A stretch of 14,436 bases of DNA. Source: Spirochaetia bacterium UBA5368 (GTDB taxonomy: Bacteria > Spirochaetota > UBA4802 > UBA5368). The notes beneath the pieces were generated by a model. It saw only the letters and a list, made by a program, of their open reading frames with translations, was not told the origin of the DNA and made no database searches. This document shows positions 1 to 5,953 of this stretch, in pieces (the stretch's first letter is position 1; every line of letters begins with the position of its first letter). The stretch is from contig DHPI01000037.1 of assembly GCA_002407865.1 (NCBI GenBank), positions 29,290 through 43,725 of the forward strand. The letters are read 5' to 3'. The translations under genes and the position numbers were made by a program.

Positions 1-686
1 ATGAGCTGAGCGCAGAGTTGGCGCGCGAAACGTCCGTAAAGACACGGTGGGCCATGGTTGTCGATATGTCGCGCTGCGCGAAAAGAGAACATTGCACGGA
101 CTGCATAACGGCATGCCGCAGGGCACACAATGTTCCTTTGATCGTCAGCAAGCGCCATGAAATTAAATGGATATGGAAGGACTCATTTGAACACGCGTTT
201 CCTGAGCTTGCCAGCGACTATCTGCGAAGCGACCTGAAGGCGTCGCCGTTTATCCTTCTCTGCAACCATTGCGACAATCCGCCGTGCGTACGCGTGTGCC
301 CGACAAAGGCGACATGGAAGCGCCCGGACGGTATTGTGATGATGGATATGCACCGGTGCATCGGCTGCCGCTACTGCATGGCCGGATGCCCGTACGGATC
401 GCGGAGCTTCAACTGGATGGACCCGCGTAAGGCATTAAAAGACAGCGAAATAAACCCCGAATATCCCACACGGACAAAGGGGGTGGTGGAAAAGTGCGAT
501 TTCTGCGCCGAGCGCATCGATCGCGGCCTCATGCCGGTGTGCGTTACGGCATGCCCGGAAAAAGCGCTTGTATTTGGAAATATTGCCGATCCGGATTCCG
601 CACCGCGAAAAATCCTCGCGGACCGCTATACAATACGCCGCAAGCCCGAACTGGGCACACAACCTGAAGTGTATTATACAGTGTGA
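1..686 (+). CDS. DsrO/HmcB-type four-cluster ferredoxin subunit (5' partial)
   Basis: Iron-sulfur subunit of a membrane redox complex that wires electrons between a periplasmic partner and the NrfD-type membrane subunit encoded next. The visible part has four ferredoxin cysteine groups: CxxxxxxCxxCxxxC near the N-terminus (CAKREHCTDCITAC), CNHCDNPPCVRVC, CIGCRYCMAGC and CDFC...CVTAC, the layout of DsrO, HmcB, NrfC and PsrB proteins. Family members of the DsrO type carry a Tat signal peptide before the conserved RWAMVVDM-like stretch. Here that stretch is only about 14 codons from the window edge and the frame is open to base 3, so the true start and any signal peptide are outside the window. 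The TTG at 18 is in frame but has no convincing ribosome binding site and would remove the expected leader. The stop is followed after 7 bp by the NrfD gene, so the two are co-transcribed. Whether it belongs to a Dsr, Hmc or other complex depends on the unseen upstream gene. Confidence 0.88.
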   Translation, partial: ELSAELARETSVKTRWAMVVDMSRCAKREHCTDCITACRRAHNVPLIVSKRHEIKWIWKDSFEHAFPELASDYLRSDLKASPFILLCNHCDNPPCVRVCPTKATWKRPDGIVMMDMHRCIGCRYCMAGCPYGSRSFNWMDPRKALKDSEINPEYPTRTKGVVEKCDFCAERIDRGLMPVCVTACPEKALVFGNIADPDSAPRKILADRYTIRRKPELGTQPEVYYTV

Positions 687-693
687 GGTACGT

Positions 694-1845
694 ATGTTAG
701 AAAAAGTGTTCACCGGCGGTCGAAAATACTGGGGGCTGGTATTTTCGTTGCTTGGAATAATTGCAATCGCTTTTTTCTTTTATATGATCCAAATCCGCGA
801 CGGGCTCGTAATAACCGGAATGAGCCGGGATGTTTCATGGGGATTCTATATCGCACAATTCACCTTTTTCGTCGGCGTTGCGGCGTCTGCGGTCATGGTG
901 GTGCTGCCGTATTATCTGCATGACTTCAAGGCGTTCGGTAAAATTACGATCCTGGGCGAATTTCTCGCAATTGCCGCGGTTACGATGTGCCTGCTCTTTA
1001 TTTTTGTCGACATGGGGCAGCCATTCAGGATCTTTAACGTCATTCTGTATCCAACGCCGAACTCGATGATGTTCTGGGACACCGTAGCGCTCCTCGGCTA
1101 CCTGCTGCTAAATCTCGTTATCGGATGGGTTACACTCAGCGCGGAGAGAAAGCATTTACCTCCCCCCGGATGGGTAAAACCGATTATTTACCTCTCAATT
1201 CCGTGGGCAATTTCAATTCATACCGTAACGGCGTTTCTGTACGCCGGCATTCCCGGAAGGCATCTGTGGCTTACCGCAATCATGGCCGCACGCTTTCTTG
1301 CGTCGGCGTTCGCGTCGGGCCCTGCCCTCCTCATTCTTCTCTGCCTTATCGTTCGGCGATTTACCAGCTTTGACGCAGGGCGCGAACCGCTGCAGGCGCT
1401 TGCGAAAATCGTCACGTACGCGCTGACAGTCAATATATTTTTTGTGCTGCTCGAATTTTTCACCTCGTATTACAGCGGCGTTCCATCGCACAGCGGTTCG
1501 CTTGGATATCTGTTCTTCGGCCTCGAAGGAAGCGGCTCGCTTGTACCGTGGATGTGGCTTTCATCGATGCTGTCGCTGACCGCGTTACTGCTGCTTATTG
1601 TTCCTCGCACACGGAGAAACGAGGCGTCGCTTGCAGTAGCGGCGTTTTTCGTCTTCTTCGGGATCTGGATTGACAAGGGGATGGGGCTCGTTGTCGGCGG
1701 ATTTATACCGAATCCGTTTGAAACAATAACGGAATATGCCCCGACCGCGCCCGAGCTTATCATCACGCTTGGCATCTGGGCGATCGGCTTTCTCATTATA
1801 ACGCTGCTGTACAAGATTACAATTTCAGTCCGCGAGGAGGTCTGA
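694..1845 (+). CDS. NrfD/DsrP/HmcC-family quinone-interacting membrane subunit
   Basis: Polytopic membrane protein of 383 residues with about ten hydrophobic segments, the usual size and layout of NrfD/PsrC/DsrP proteins, which bind menaquinone and exchange electrons with the four-cluster ferredoxin partner. The family-like DMGQPFR stretch after the third helix and a conserved-looking YPTPNSMMFWD loop are visible. The ATG at 694 is chosen because GAGG lies 5 bases upstream (684-687), overlapping the stop of the ferredoxin gene, and the protein then starts with a short cytoplasmic MLEKVFTGGRKYW segment as in homologues. The open frame extends upstream to 568, but that part overlaps the ferredoxin gene and is not plausible. 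The gene is the last of its plus-strand operon and ends 8 bp before a strong hairpin. No cofactor-binding residue is expected or seen, because NrfD-type subunits generally lack haem. Confidence 0.9.
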   Translation: MLEKVFTGGRKYWGLVFSLLGIIAIAFFFYMIQIRDGLVITGMSRDVSWGFYIAQFTFFVGVAASAVMVVLPYYLHDFKAFGKITILGEFLAIAAVTMCLLFIFVDMGQPFRIFNVILYPTPNSMMFWDTVALLGYLLLNLVIGWVTLSAERKHLPPPGWVKPIIYLSIPWAISIHTVTAFLYAGIPGRHLWLTAIMAARFLASAFASGPALLILLCLIVRRFTSFDAGREPLQALAKIVTYALTVNIFFVLLEFFTSYYSGVPSHSGSLGYLFFGLEGSGSLVPWMWLSSMLSLTALLLLIVPRTRRNEASLAVAAFFVFFGIWIDKGMGLVVGGFIPNPFETITEYAPTAPELIITLGIWAIGFLIITLLYKITISVREEV

Positions 1846-1852
1846 TAATTTC

Positions 1853-1879
1853 GGAGCCCGCGCGCAGGCTGCGGGCTCC
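1853..1879. terminator. Bidirectional hairpin between convergent redox operons
   Basis: A perfect 9-bp inverted repeat (GGAGCCCGC at 1853-1861, GCGGGCTCC at 1871-1879) with a 9-nt loop sits in the 47-bp gap between the tail-to-tail genes. No real U tract follows on either side, so it would be a non-canonical or factor-assisted terminator, or an RNA 3'-end stabiliser, for both operons. Confidence 0.65.
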
Positions 1880-1892
1880 ATAGCAATAGCAT

Positions 1893-3518
1893 TTACATTA
1901 TTTCGTCCCAGTTGATAAAATTCGGCTTCACGTTCGTCATTGCATTCACAATCAATTCGACCAACCCGCCATAGGTAATCCCCCATGAGTTCCACAGATC
2001 ATGATAGGCAATAATGTCGCGAATCTGTCCCTTGCAGTTGGAACACGGCGCGCACACGTATTTTTTTATATCCGGCGTCATGCTGTCGCTGAATGCGTTC
2101 AGTATCTGCTTCAGCTTCATCCGTCCGCTCACGCGCACCCTCCAGTCTTTGAAATTATGCGCGGATTGAATCGCAAAGCCGCTTCCTCCCCCGCAGCAGT
2201 AGTTATTGACGCCATGGGGAGTCATCTCACGGAATTTCGGCGCGATTTTTTTCAGTATCTCCCGCTGCGGCATCACAATGCCCATGAGCCTCACCAGATT
2301 GCACGGGTCATGCAGCGTTACCGGGAAATTGTTTCTGGAGGGATCGAGCTGCAGTTTTCCGCTCATAACGATATCCCGCAAAATCGGAAAGGCGCTTACG
2401 CGCGGAATATTTGTTTCTCCTGTCAGCAGCCTGTCGGCGGTCACGGTAAGCGCCTTGTGAGCGTGCCCGCATTCGCCGATCATTATCATTTTCACGCCGA
2501 GCTTTTCCGCGGCCTTCGCCTGGCGCACCGCAACACGCGCAAACTGCACATCGTCGTACCATAGGCCGTAGTTGACGCTGTCGTACGCGGTAATGTCGCT
2601 TGACATCGTCCAGCTGACGCCGGCGGACTGGAATATCGCCGCAAAAGCCCCAACGTTTTCGGGCCATGCGAGAATTTCGCCGGCGTTATGTATAACCAGA
2701 ACATCCGCGCCCTTCACGTCCCACGGCGTTTTTATGGTCAGCCCGGTTTTTTCGCTCATATCGTCATCGATAAATTCGATGTTGTCTTTTACAACGCCGG
2801 GATTCATCCCGGTTGATGATCCGACCTTCAACTGCAGCATCGATCCGTTTTCGTGCAGCTCTTTCGGCGCAATTCCCAGCTCCTGGCTGAAGAGCTTGCG
2901 TATTTCCCGCGCAATGAGCCCATTGTCGACGCCGATGGGGCACGTTTGCGCGCACCGCCTGCACAGATTGCACCTGTATGCAAGCTCGGCAAGCCTGGCA
3001 ATGGTTATCCATTTCAGCGGAATTTCAGCGCCATCCTTCCACCTGCCGGTGTATTTGCCGCCTGGTTTTATATAATCAAAGTAGATTCTTCGCAAAATTT
3101 CAGCGCGGTACGTCGGCCGGTACACCTCCAGCCTGCCGCTGCCTTCGAATGTATGGCACGAATCGGAACATGTCTGGCAGCGCGTGCAGTGCTCAATTGA
3201 AAGCGTCAGCGGCAGCAGAAACGTCCAGTTTTCCTCGGCAGAGAAAAGTTTTTCCAAACCTTCGAGAAATTTCCTCACACGCCGCCGTTCTTCATCAAGG
3301 CTTGCGGGCCTTGGAATGCTTATGTTAATCGTATCATCGAGTGATGACTCGAACCGCGCACGCGCGTCGTCTGTCAGCGGTTTTAATTGCTCTTCCTTCG
3401 ATTTATTATCAAAAGGATATGGAAGATCCATAACGTCCTGATTCATGTTCACATGCGACATCTGGTCCGAAGACCGGTATATATCCTCGAGCGTAATTCG
3501 CTTTTTTTTCTTCTCCAT
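1893..3518 (-). CDS. DsrK/TmcB/HmcF-type HdrD-like iron-sulfur protein
   Basis: Cytoplasmic catalytic-type subunit of 541 residues, related to heterodisulfide reductase HdrD. Two ferredoxin motifs are present, at residues 111-121 (CTRCQTCSDSC) and 183-193 (CNLCRRCAQTC, then PIG). A C-terminal CCG-type region has C406, the pair C441-C442 followed by GGGSG, and C489/C492/C495, able to hold a non-cubane [4Fe-4S] centre. Such proteins handle thiol/disulfide-type substrates (DsrC trisulfide for DsrK) and take electrons from the cytochrome b partner. The stretch around residues 127-230 (SGR, YRPTYR, FSQELGIAPKEL) recalls TmcB more than DsrK, but this is from memory. The ATG at 3518 is chosen because AAAGGAG lies 8 nt upstream and it overlaps the preceding stop as TAATG. 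Longer in-frame starts up to 3608 lie inside the cytochrome b gene and are rejected. It is coupled to the upstream gene and convergent with the NrfD gene. Confidence 0.88.
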   Translation of the reverse strand: MEKKKKRITLEDIYRSSDQMSHVNMNQDVMDLPYPFDNKSKEEQLKPLTDDARARFESSLDDTINISIPRPASLDEERRRVRKFLEGLEKLFSAEENWTFLLPLTLSIEHCTRCQTCSDSCHTFEGSGRLEVYRPTYRAEILRRIYFDYIKPGGKYTGRWKDGAEIPLKWITIARLAELAYRCNLCRRCAQTCPIGVDNGLIAREIRKLFSQELGIAPKELHENGSMLQLKVGSSTGMNPGVVKDNIEFIDDDMSEKTGLTIKTPWDVKGADVLVIHNAGEILAWPENVGAFAAIFQSAGVSWTMSSDITAYDSVNYGLWYDDVQFARVAVRQAKAAEKLGVKMIMIGECGHAHKALTVTADRLLTGETNIPRVSAFPILRDIVMSGKLQLDPSRNNFPVTLHDPCNLVRLMGIVMPQREILKKIAPKFREMTPHGVNNYCCGGGSGFAIQSAHNFKDWRVRVSGRMKLKQILNAFSDSMTPDIKKYVCAPCSNCKGQIRDIIAYHDLWNSWGITYGGLVELIVNAMTNVKPNFINWDEIM

Positions 3519-4465
3519 TACTTTTTCTCCTTTTGCGCGGGCTCTTCCATTACAACATCTATCCATGTTTTCTTCTGGCCGTCGGGATTTATGTGAGTTG
3601 CCGGCCATGTGACCGGATACCGCATTACCTGTTTAATTTTATTTTCCATTGAACCGCCCTTCACATTCGGGGCGTCCTCCCATCTGACATGGTGATAGGT
3701 AAACCACTTTATAAAAAAATGCGCCATGTGGGTCAAGGGGATGTACGCAATCAGCAGTGAGGAAAGGATGATTGCCAGTATCACCGTCATGCTTTCGGGC
3801 GCATACGAAAAATCCACGATAATGCAGCTTTTAATAAATGCGCGGAATTCGTACATGCCCGGATCGTATATTGACGCGGCAAACGCGATCAGTATCGTCA
3901 CAAGAATGAATACAAGGTTGAAAATGTCGGAGGGTTTTGTATATATACGGAGATTGTAGTCCGTGAAACGTCGTTCAAGCAATCCCAGCGCCCCAACCGT
4001 GGTAAGTACCATACCGAAAAATCCCATACACGATGTGAGATAGTACACAATCCCGATAATCCCGGTTCCCGGCGCCAATGGAATACCGGCAATTTCCAGT
4101 ATCGCCCCGAGAACAAGAAACAACAGAAAAAAGATACAGCAGTACAATCCGAAATGGAACGGGAATGTCCGGTACCACAGCTTTCGATTATATTCCCATA
4201 CCGATTTTATAAAAATCATTTCAGGAAGCATTCCGAGTAATTCCCCCCAGAGCGATGTTTTTCTCGGATGCGTCCACCAGTCTGCGTCTTCCATATACGA
4301 ACCGCCATATCGGGCCCTGCCGCCCGTTTCGTGCGCAACTGGGTATATTTCCCAGCGCAAATGTATTGGCATGGAAAAATAGCGCACAAGCTTAACGGCA
4401 ACAGCACATATAAACGTGAGTATACACCCGTAACTTATGATATGCAAAACAGATGATATTGCCAT
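3518..4465 (-). CDS. DsrM/TmcC-type NarI-like cytochrome b membrane subunit
   Basis: Membrane cytochrome b of 315 residues in the nitrate reductase gamma superfamily. It would pass electrons between menaquinone and the HdrD-like partner encoded immediately downstream. Five hydrophobic segments are visible, at about residues 3-27, 103-126, 134-162, 180-200 and 226-251. Candidate haem ligands are H35/H45 after helix 1, H104 in FPFHFG at the start of helix 2, and H246/H249 in the LTHMAHF motif of helix 5. The charged C-terminus ending in EKK is cytoplasmic by prediction. GAGGGTG a few bases before the ATG at 4465 supports the start. It is the first gene of the minus-strand unit, reads divergently from the radical SAM gene, and its stop overlaps the next start by one base. 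It is somewhat short compared with DsrM proteins (often 330-400 residues), so it may be the TmcC version of the family. Confidence 0.87.
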   Translation of the reverse strand: MAISSVLHIISYGCILTFICAVAVKLVRYFSMPIHLRWEIYPVAHETGGRARYGGSYMEDADWWTHPRKTSLWGELLGMLPEMIFIKSVWEYNRKLWYRTFPFHFGLYCCIFFLLFLVLGAILEIAGIPLAPGTGIIGIVYYLTSCMGFFGMVLTTVGALGLLERRFTDYNLRIYTKPSDIFNLVFILVTILIAFAASIYDPGMYEFRAFIKSCIIVDFSYAPESMTVILAIILSSLLIAYIPLTHMAHFFIKWFTYHHVRWEDAPNVKGGSMENKIKQVMRYPVTWPATHINPDGQKKTWIDVVMEEPAQKEKK

Positions 4466-4513
4466 AGCACCCTCTATATTTCTTATACTTATAATTCTTG
4501 TTGTTTATTGATC

Positions 4514-4541
4514 ATACTATACTTGCAAAATTGATATACAA
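4514..4541 (-). promoter_or_regulatory. Possible promoter of the cytochrome b / HdrD-like operon
   Basis: On the minus strand TTGTAT (4541-4536) is followed after 16 bp by TAGTAT (4519-4514), which would give a leader of about 40 nt before the ATG at 4465. The boxes are imperfect. The inverted repeat TTGTTGT/ACAACAA (4498-4504 and 4538-4544) brackets this element, with one arm overlapping the -35 box and the other downstream of the predicted start, as an operator pair would. Confidence 0.3.
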
Positions 4542-4597
4542 CAAATTATTTTTACATAACCTGATGCGCATTAGCCATCAAAAAAGAATATATATTC

Positions 4598-4641
4598 ATA
4601 TAATGAACTATAATTATATAATGAATCCTGTTCATTATATA
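4598..4641. repeat. ATATAATGAA element cluster with 11-bp palindrome
   Basis: ATATAATGAA occurs at 4598-4607 and again at 4616-4625, 18 bp apart, and in inverted orientation at 4631-4640. The second and third copies form a perfect 11-bp inverted repeat (4615-4625 and 4631-4641) around the 5-bp spacer TCCTG. The first copy also overlaps the imperfect palindrome TTCATATAATGAA. This geometry is typical of a dimeric repressor or activator site. Confidence 0.6.
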
Positions 4642-4714
4642 TAAAAGTAAAATCTCCTCTTTTCCACGTCAATGTAAATTCTTTCACTAAAATAAAATTT
4701 TAGTATTTTTTCAT

Positions 4715-4736
4715 GTACATATAAAGTACATATAAA
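4715..4736 (+). repeat. Tandem 11-bp direct repeat upstream of the radical SAM gene
   Basis: GTACATATAAA is repeated exactly twice with no spacer, which places the copies one DNA helical turn apart about 52-74 bp before the radical SAM start. Each copy contains a TATAAA hexamer that could act as a -10 box, although no matching -35 box is clear. Confidence 0.6.
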
Positions 4737-4748
4737 GACAGCGAACGT

Positions 4749-4764
4749 ATAGTATCATAGTATC
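4749..4764 (+). repeat. Tandem 8-bp direct repeat
   Basis: ATAGTATC is repeated exactly twice in tandem, 25 bp before the radical SAM start codon. It may be part of the core promoter, an operator, or a replication-slippage product. Confidence 0.5.
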
Positions 4765-4788
4765 ATAAGAAAGACATCTATAACAGCC

Positions 4789-5886
4789 ATGAAAAACGAT
4801 ATTGGCGGCATACAACGACGATGGAAACTGCTCCAGATAGAAACTTCAATGGCATGCAATATTCATTGTGTGATGTGCCCCTGGATCCAGTTTCGCAAAA
4901 ATGCGGTCAATGGCGGCCTTATGACGCAATCGGTATGGGACGCCATCCACCCTTACCTGGAAGATGCGGAAACGGTGGACCTTTCCGGCGGCGGTGAACC
5001 AATACTTCATCCAAATATTGTTCAATGGGCCGCCGAAGCGCATAACGCAGGCTGTAATGTCGGGTTCCTTACGAATGGCACATTGCTTGATGCCGATTGC
5101 GCAAGGATGTTAGTTGAAGCGGGCATTCACTGGATCGGCGTTTCAATTGACGGTGCGACACCGGATGTCTACGAAAAAATCCGTTACGGCGCGCATTTTT
5201 ATCAGGTAATAAATTCTATCCAGACGCTGGCGTCATTACGCCGTAACGGTCTCCCGAGAATAATTGTTCAATTTGTCATGATGCGCGAAAATGTGCATCA
5301 GATTGTCGATATGGTGCATCTTTGCGCTTCAATCAACGCCGATTGTCTCGTTTTAAAGCACTTTGACGTATCGCGAGATAATCAGGATACACGTCAAAGC
5401 CTTCTCACCGGTAAAACGCGGGCTGATATCAAAATTGCGCGTAACATTAGAAAAGCGTACAGTCTCGCAAAAAAATACGGTATATCCATACTATCATTTT
5501 CACGTACGCCGCATCAGCAGCCGGTATGCGCGCAAAATCCTGCTGAATCTGTTTTTATTCGCTACGATGGCATCGCCGCGCCATGCATAAATCTTGCGTA
5601 TGGCGGCGCCGGTACATTTTTTGGAAAAAGCATTCAATTTCCCGATATACATTACGGAAATGTGTCAGATGAAGGCCTCGAATCCATATGGGAGACATCG
5701 CAATCGTGCGCCTTTTACAGAGAGCGGTTCAGCAGACGGCGTGACCTGTACATGGCGAGCATTGAAAAAAGCCATATGTATGGTATCGAGCATCGCAGCG
5801 AACGGATGATTGATCTCGCGATTTCGGAAATGCCAGACCCTCCCCGCGCATGTAAAACCTGTCATTATCTGTATTACACCGTGTAA
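4789..5886 (+). CDS. Radical SAM enzyme with shortened SPASM/twitch C-terminus
   Basis: Radical S-adenosylmethionine enzyme of 365 residues, substrate unknown. The cluster motif CxxxCxxC is C23/C27/C30. The GGE motif follows at 68-70, then TNGT at 95-98 and SIDG at 119-122, giving a standard partial TIM barrel to about residue 240. The C-terminal part has C247, then 13 residues, G261, then 4 residues, C266, the opening of a SPASM domain, and later C355xxC358. The protein ends 7 residues after the last Cys, so the CX5CX3C part of a full SPASM domain is absent and one auxiliary cluster at most is likely. Relatives modify peptides, sugars or cofactors. No precursor peptide or partner enzyme lies beside it. 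The ATG at 4789 has no clear Shine-Dalgarno sequence, but the conserved barrel begins shortly after it. The gene has its own repeat-rich upstream region and reads away from the redox operon. Confidence 0.88.
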   Translation: MKNDIGGIQRRWKLLQIETSMACNIHCVMCPWIQFRKNAVNGGLMTQSVWDAIHPYLEDAETVDLSGGGEPILHPNIVQWAAEAHNAGCNVGFLTNGTLLDADCARMLVEAGIHWIGVSIDGATPDVYEKIRYGAHFYQVINSIQTLASLRRNGLPRIIVQFVMMRENVHQIVDMVHLCASINADCLVLKHFDVSRDNQDTRQSLLTGKTRADIKIARNIRKAYSLAKKYGISILSFSRTPHQQPVCAQNPAESVFIRYDGIAAPCINLAYGGAGTFFGKSIQFPDIHYGNVSDEGLESIWETSQSCAFYRERFSRRRDLYMASIEKSHMYGIEHRSERMIDLAISEMPDPPRACKTCHYLYYTV

Positions 5887-5890
5887 AGTG

Positions 5891-5918
5891 TTGACATTGC
5901 GCTATTATGACATATATA
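5891..5918 (+). promoter_or_regulatory. Promoter of the hybrid kinase gene, flanked by a 9-bp direct repeat
   Basis: TTGACA (5891-5896) and TATATA (5913-5918) are separated by 16 bp, a close sigma-70-type match in the 67-bp gap before the kinase start. AGTGTTGAC occurs at 5887-5895, over the -35 box, and at 5918-5926, over the predicted start site. The two copies are 31 bp apart, about three helical turns, so they may bind one regulator. Confidence 0.55.
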
Positions 5919-5953
5919 GTGTTGACTGAGGAGTTACAGAGCGGAATTCGATT

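Larger units (their letters stand above)
4466..4788. other. AT-rich divergent intergenic region full of repeats
   Basis: This 323-bp gap between the cytochrome b gene (minus) and the radical SAM gene (plus) is far more AT-rich than its surroundings and holds no credible gene. It contains a bracketing inverted repeat (4498-4504/4538-4544), a cluster of ATATAATGAA elements with an 11-bp palindrome (4598-4641), an AT-only-type hairpin (4686-4704), a tandem 11-bp repeat (4715-4736) and a tandem 8-bp repeat (4749-4764). All fit a two-way regulatory region with several operator sites, but the regulators cannot be named. Confidence 0.7.

Noticed and set aside
568..693. 42-codon upstream extension of the NrfD-type protein
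   Set aside because: It overlaps the ferredoxin coding sequence. ATG 694 has GAGG at 5 bases and gives the usual family length.
3519..3608. N-terminal extension of the HdrD-like protein by 30 codons
   Set aside because: It would overlap the cytochrome b gene by 91 nt. The ATG at 3518 has AAAGGAG at proper spacing and a TAATG overlap with the preceding stop.
4564..4644. 26-codon frame on the plus strand, and a similar one on the minus strand, in front of the radical SAM gene (possible RiPP precursor)
   Set aside because: Neither has a ribosome site, both are products of the AT-rich palindromes, and the peptides lack Cys or any leader-core look.
4686..4711. ACTAAAAT-AAA-ATTTTAGT hairpin followed by ATTTTTT as an attenuator or terminator on the plus strand
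   Set aside because: The stem is only 8 bp and contains almost no GC, so it is too weak to call, and no transcript start upstream of it is evident.
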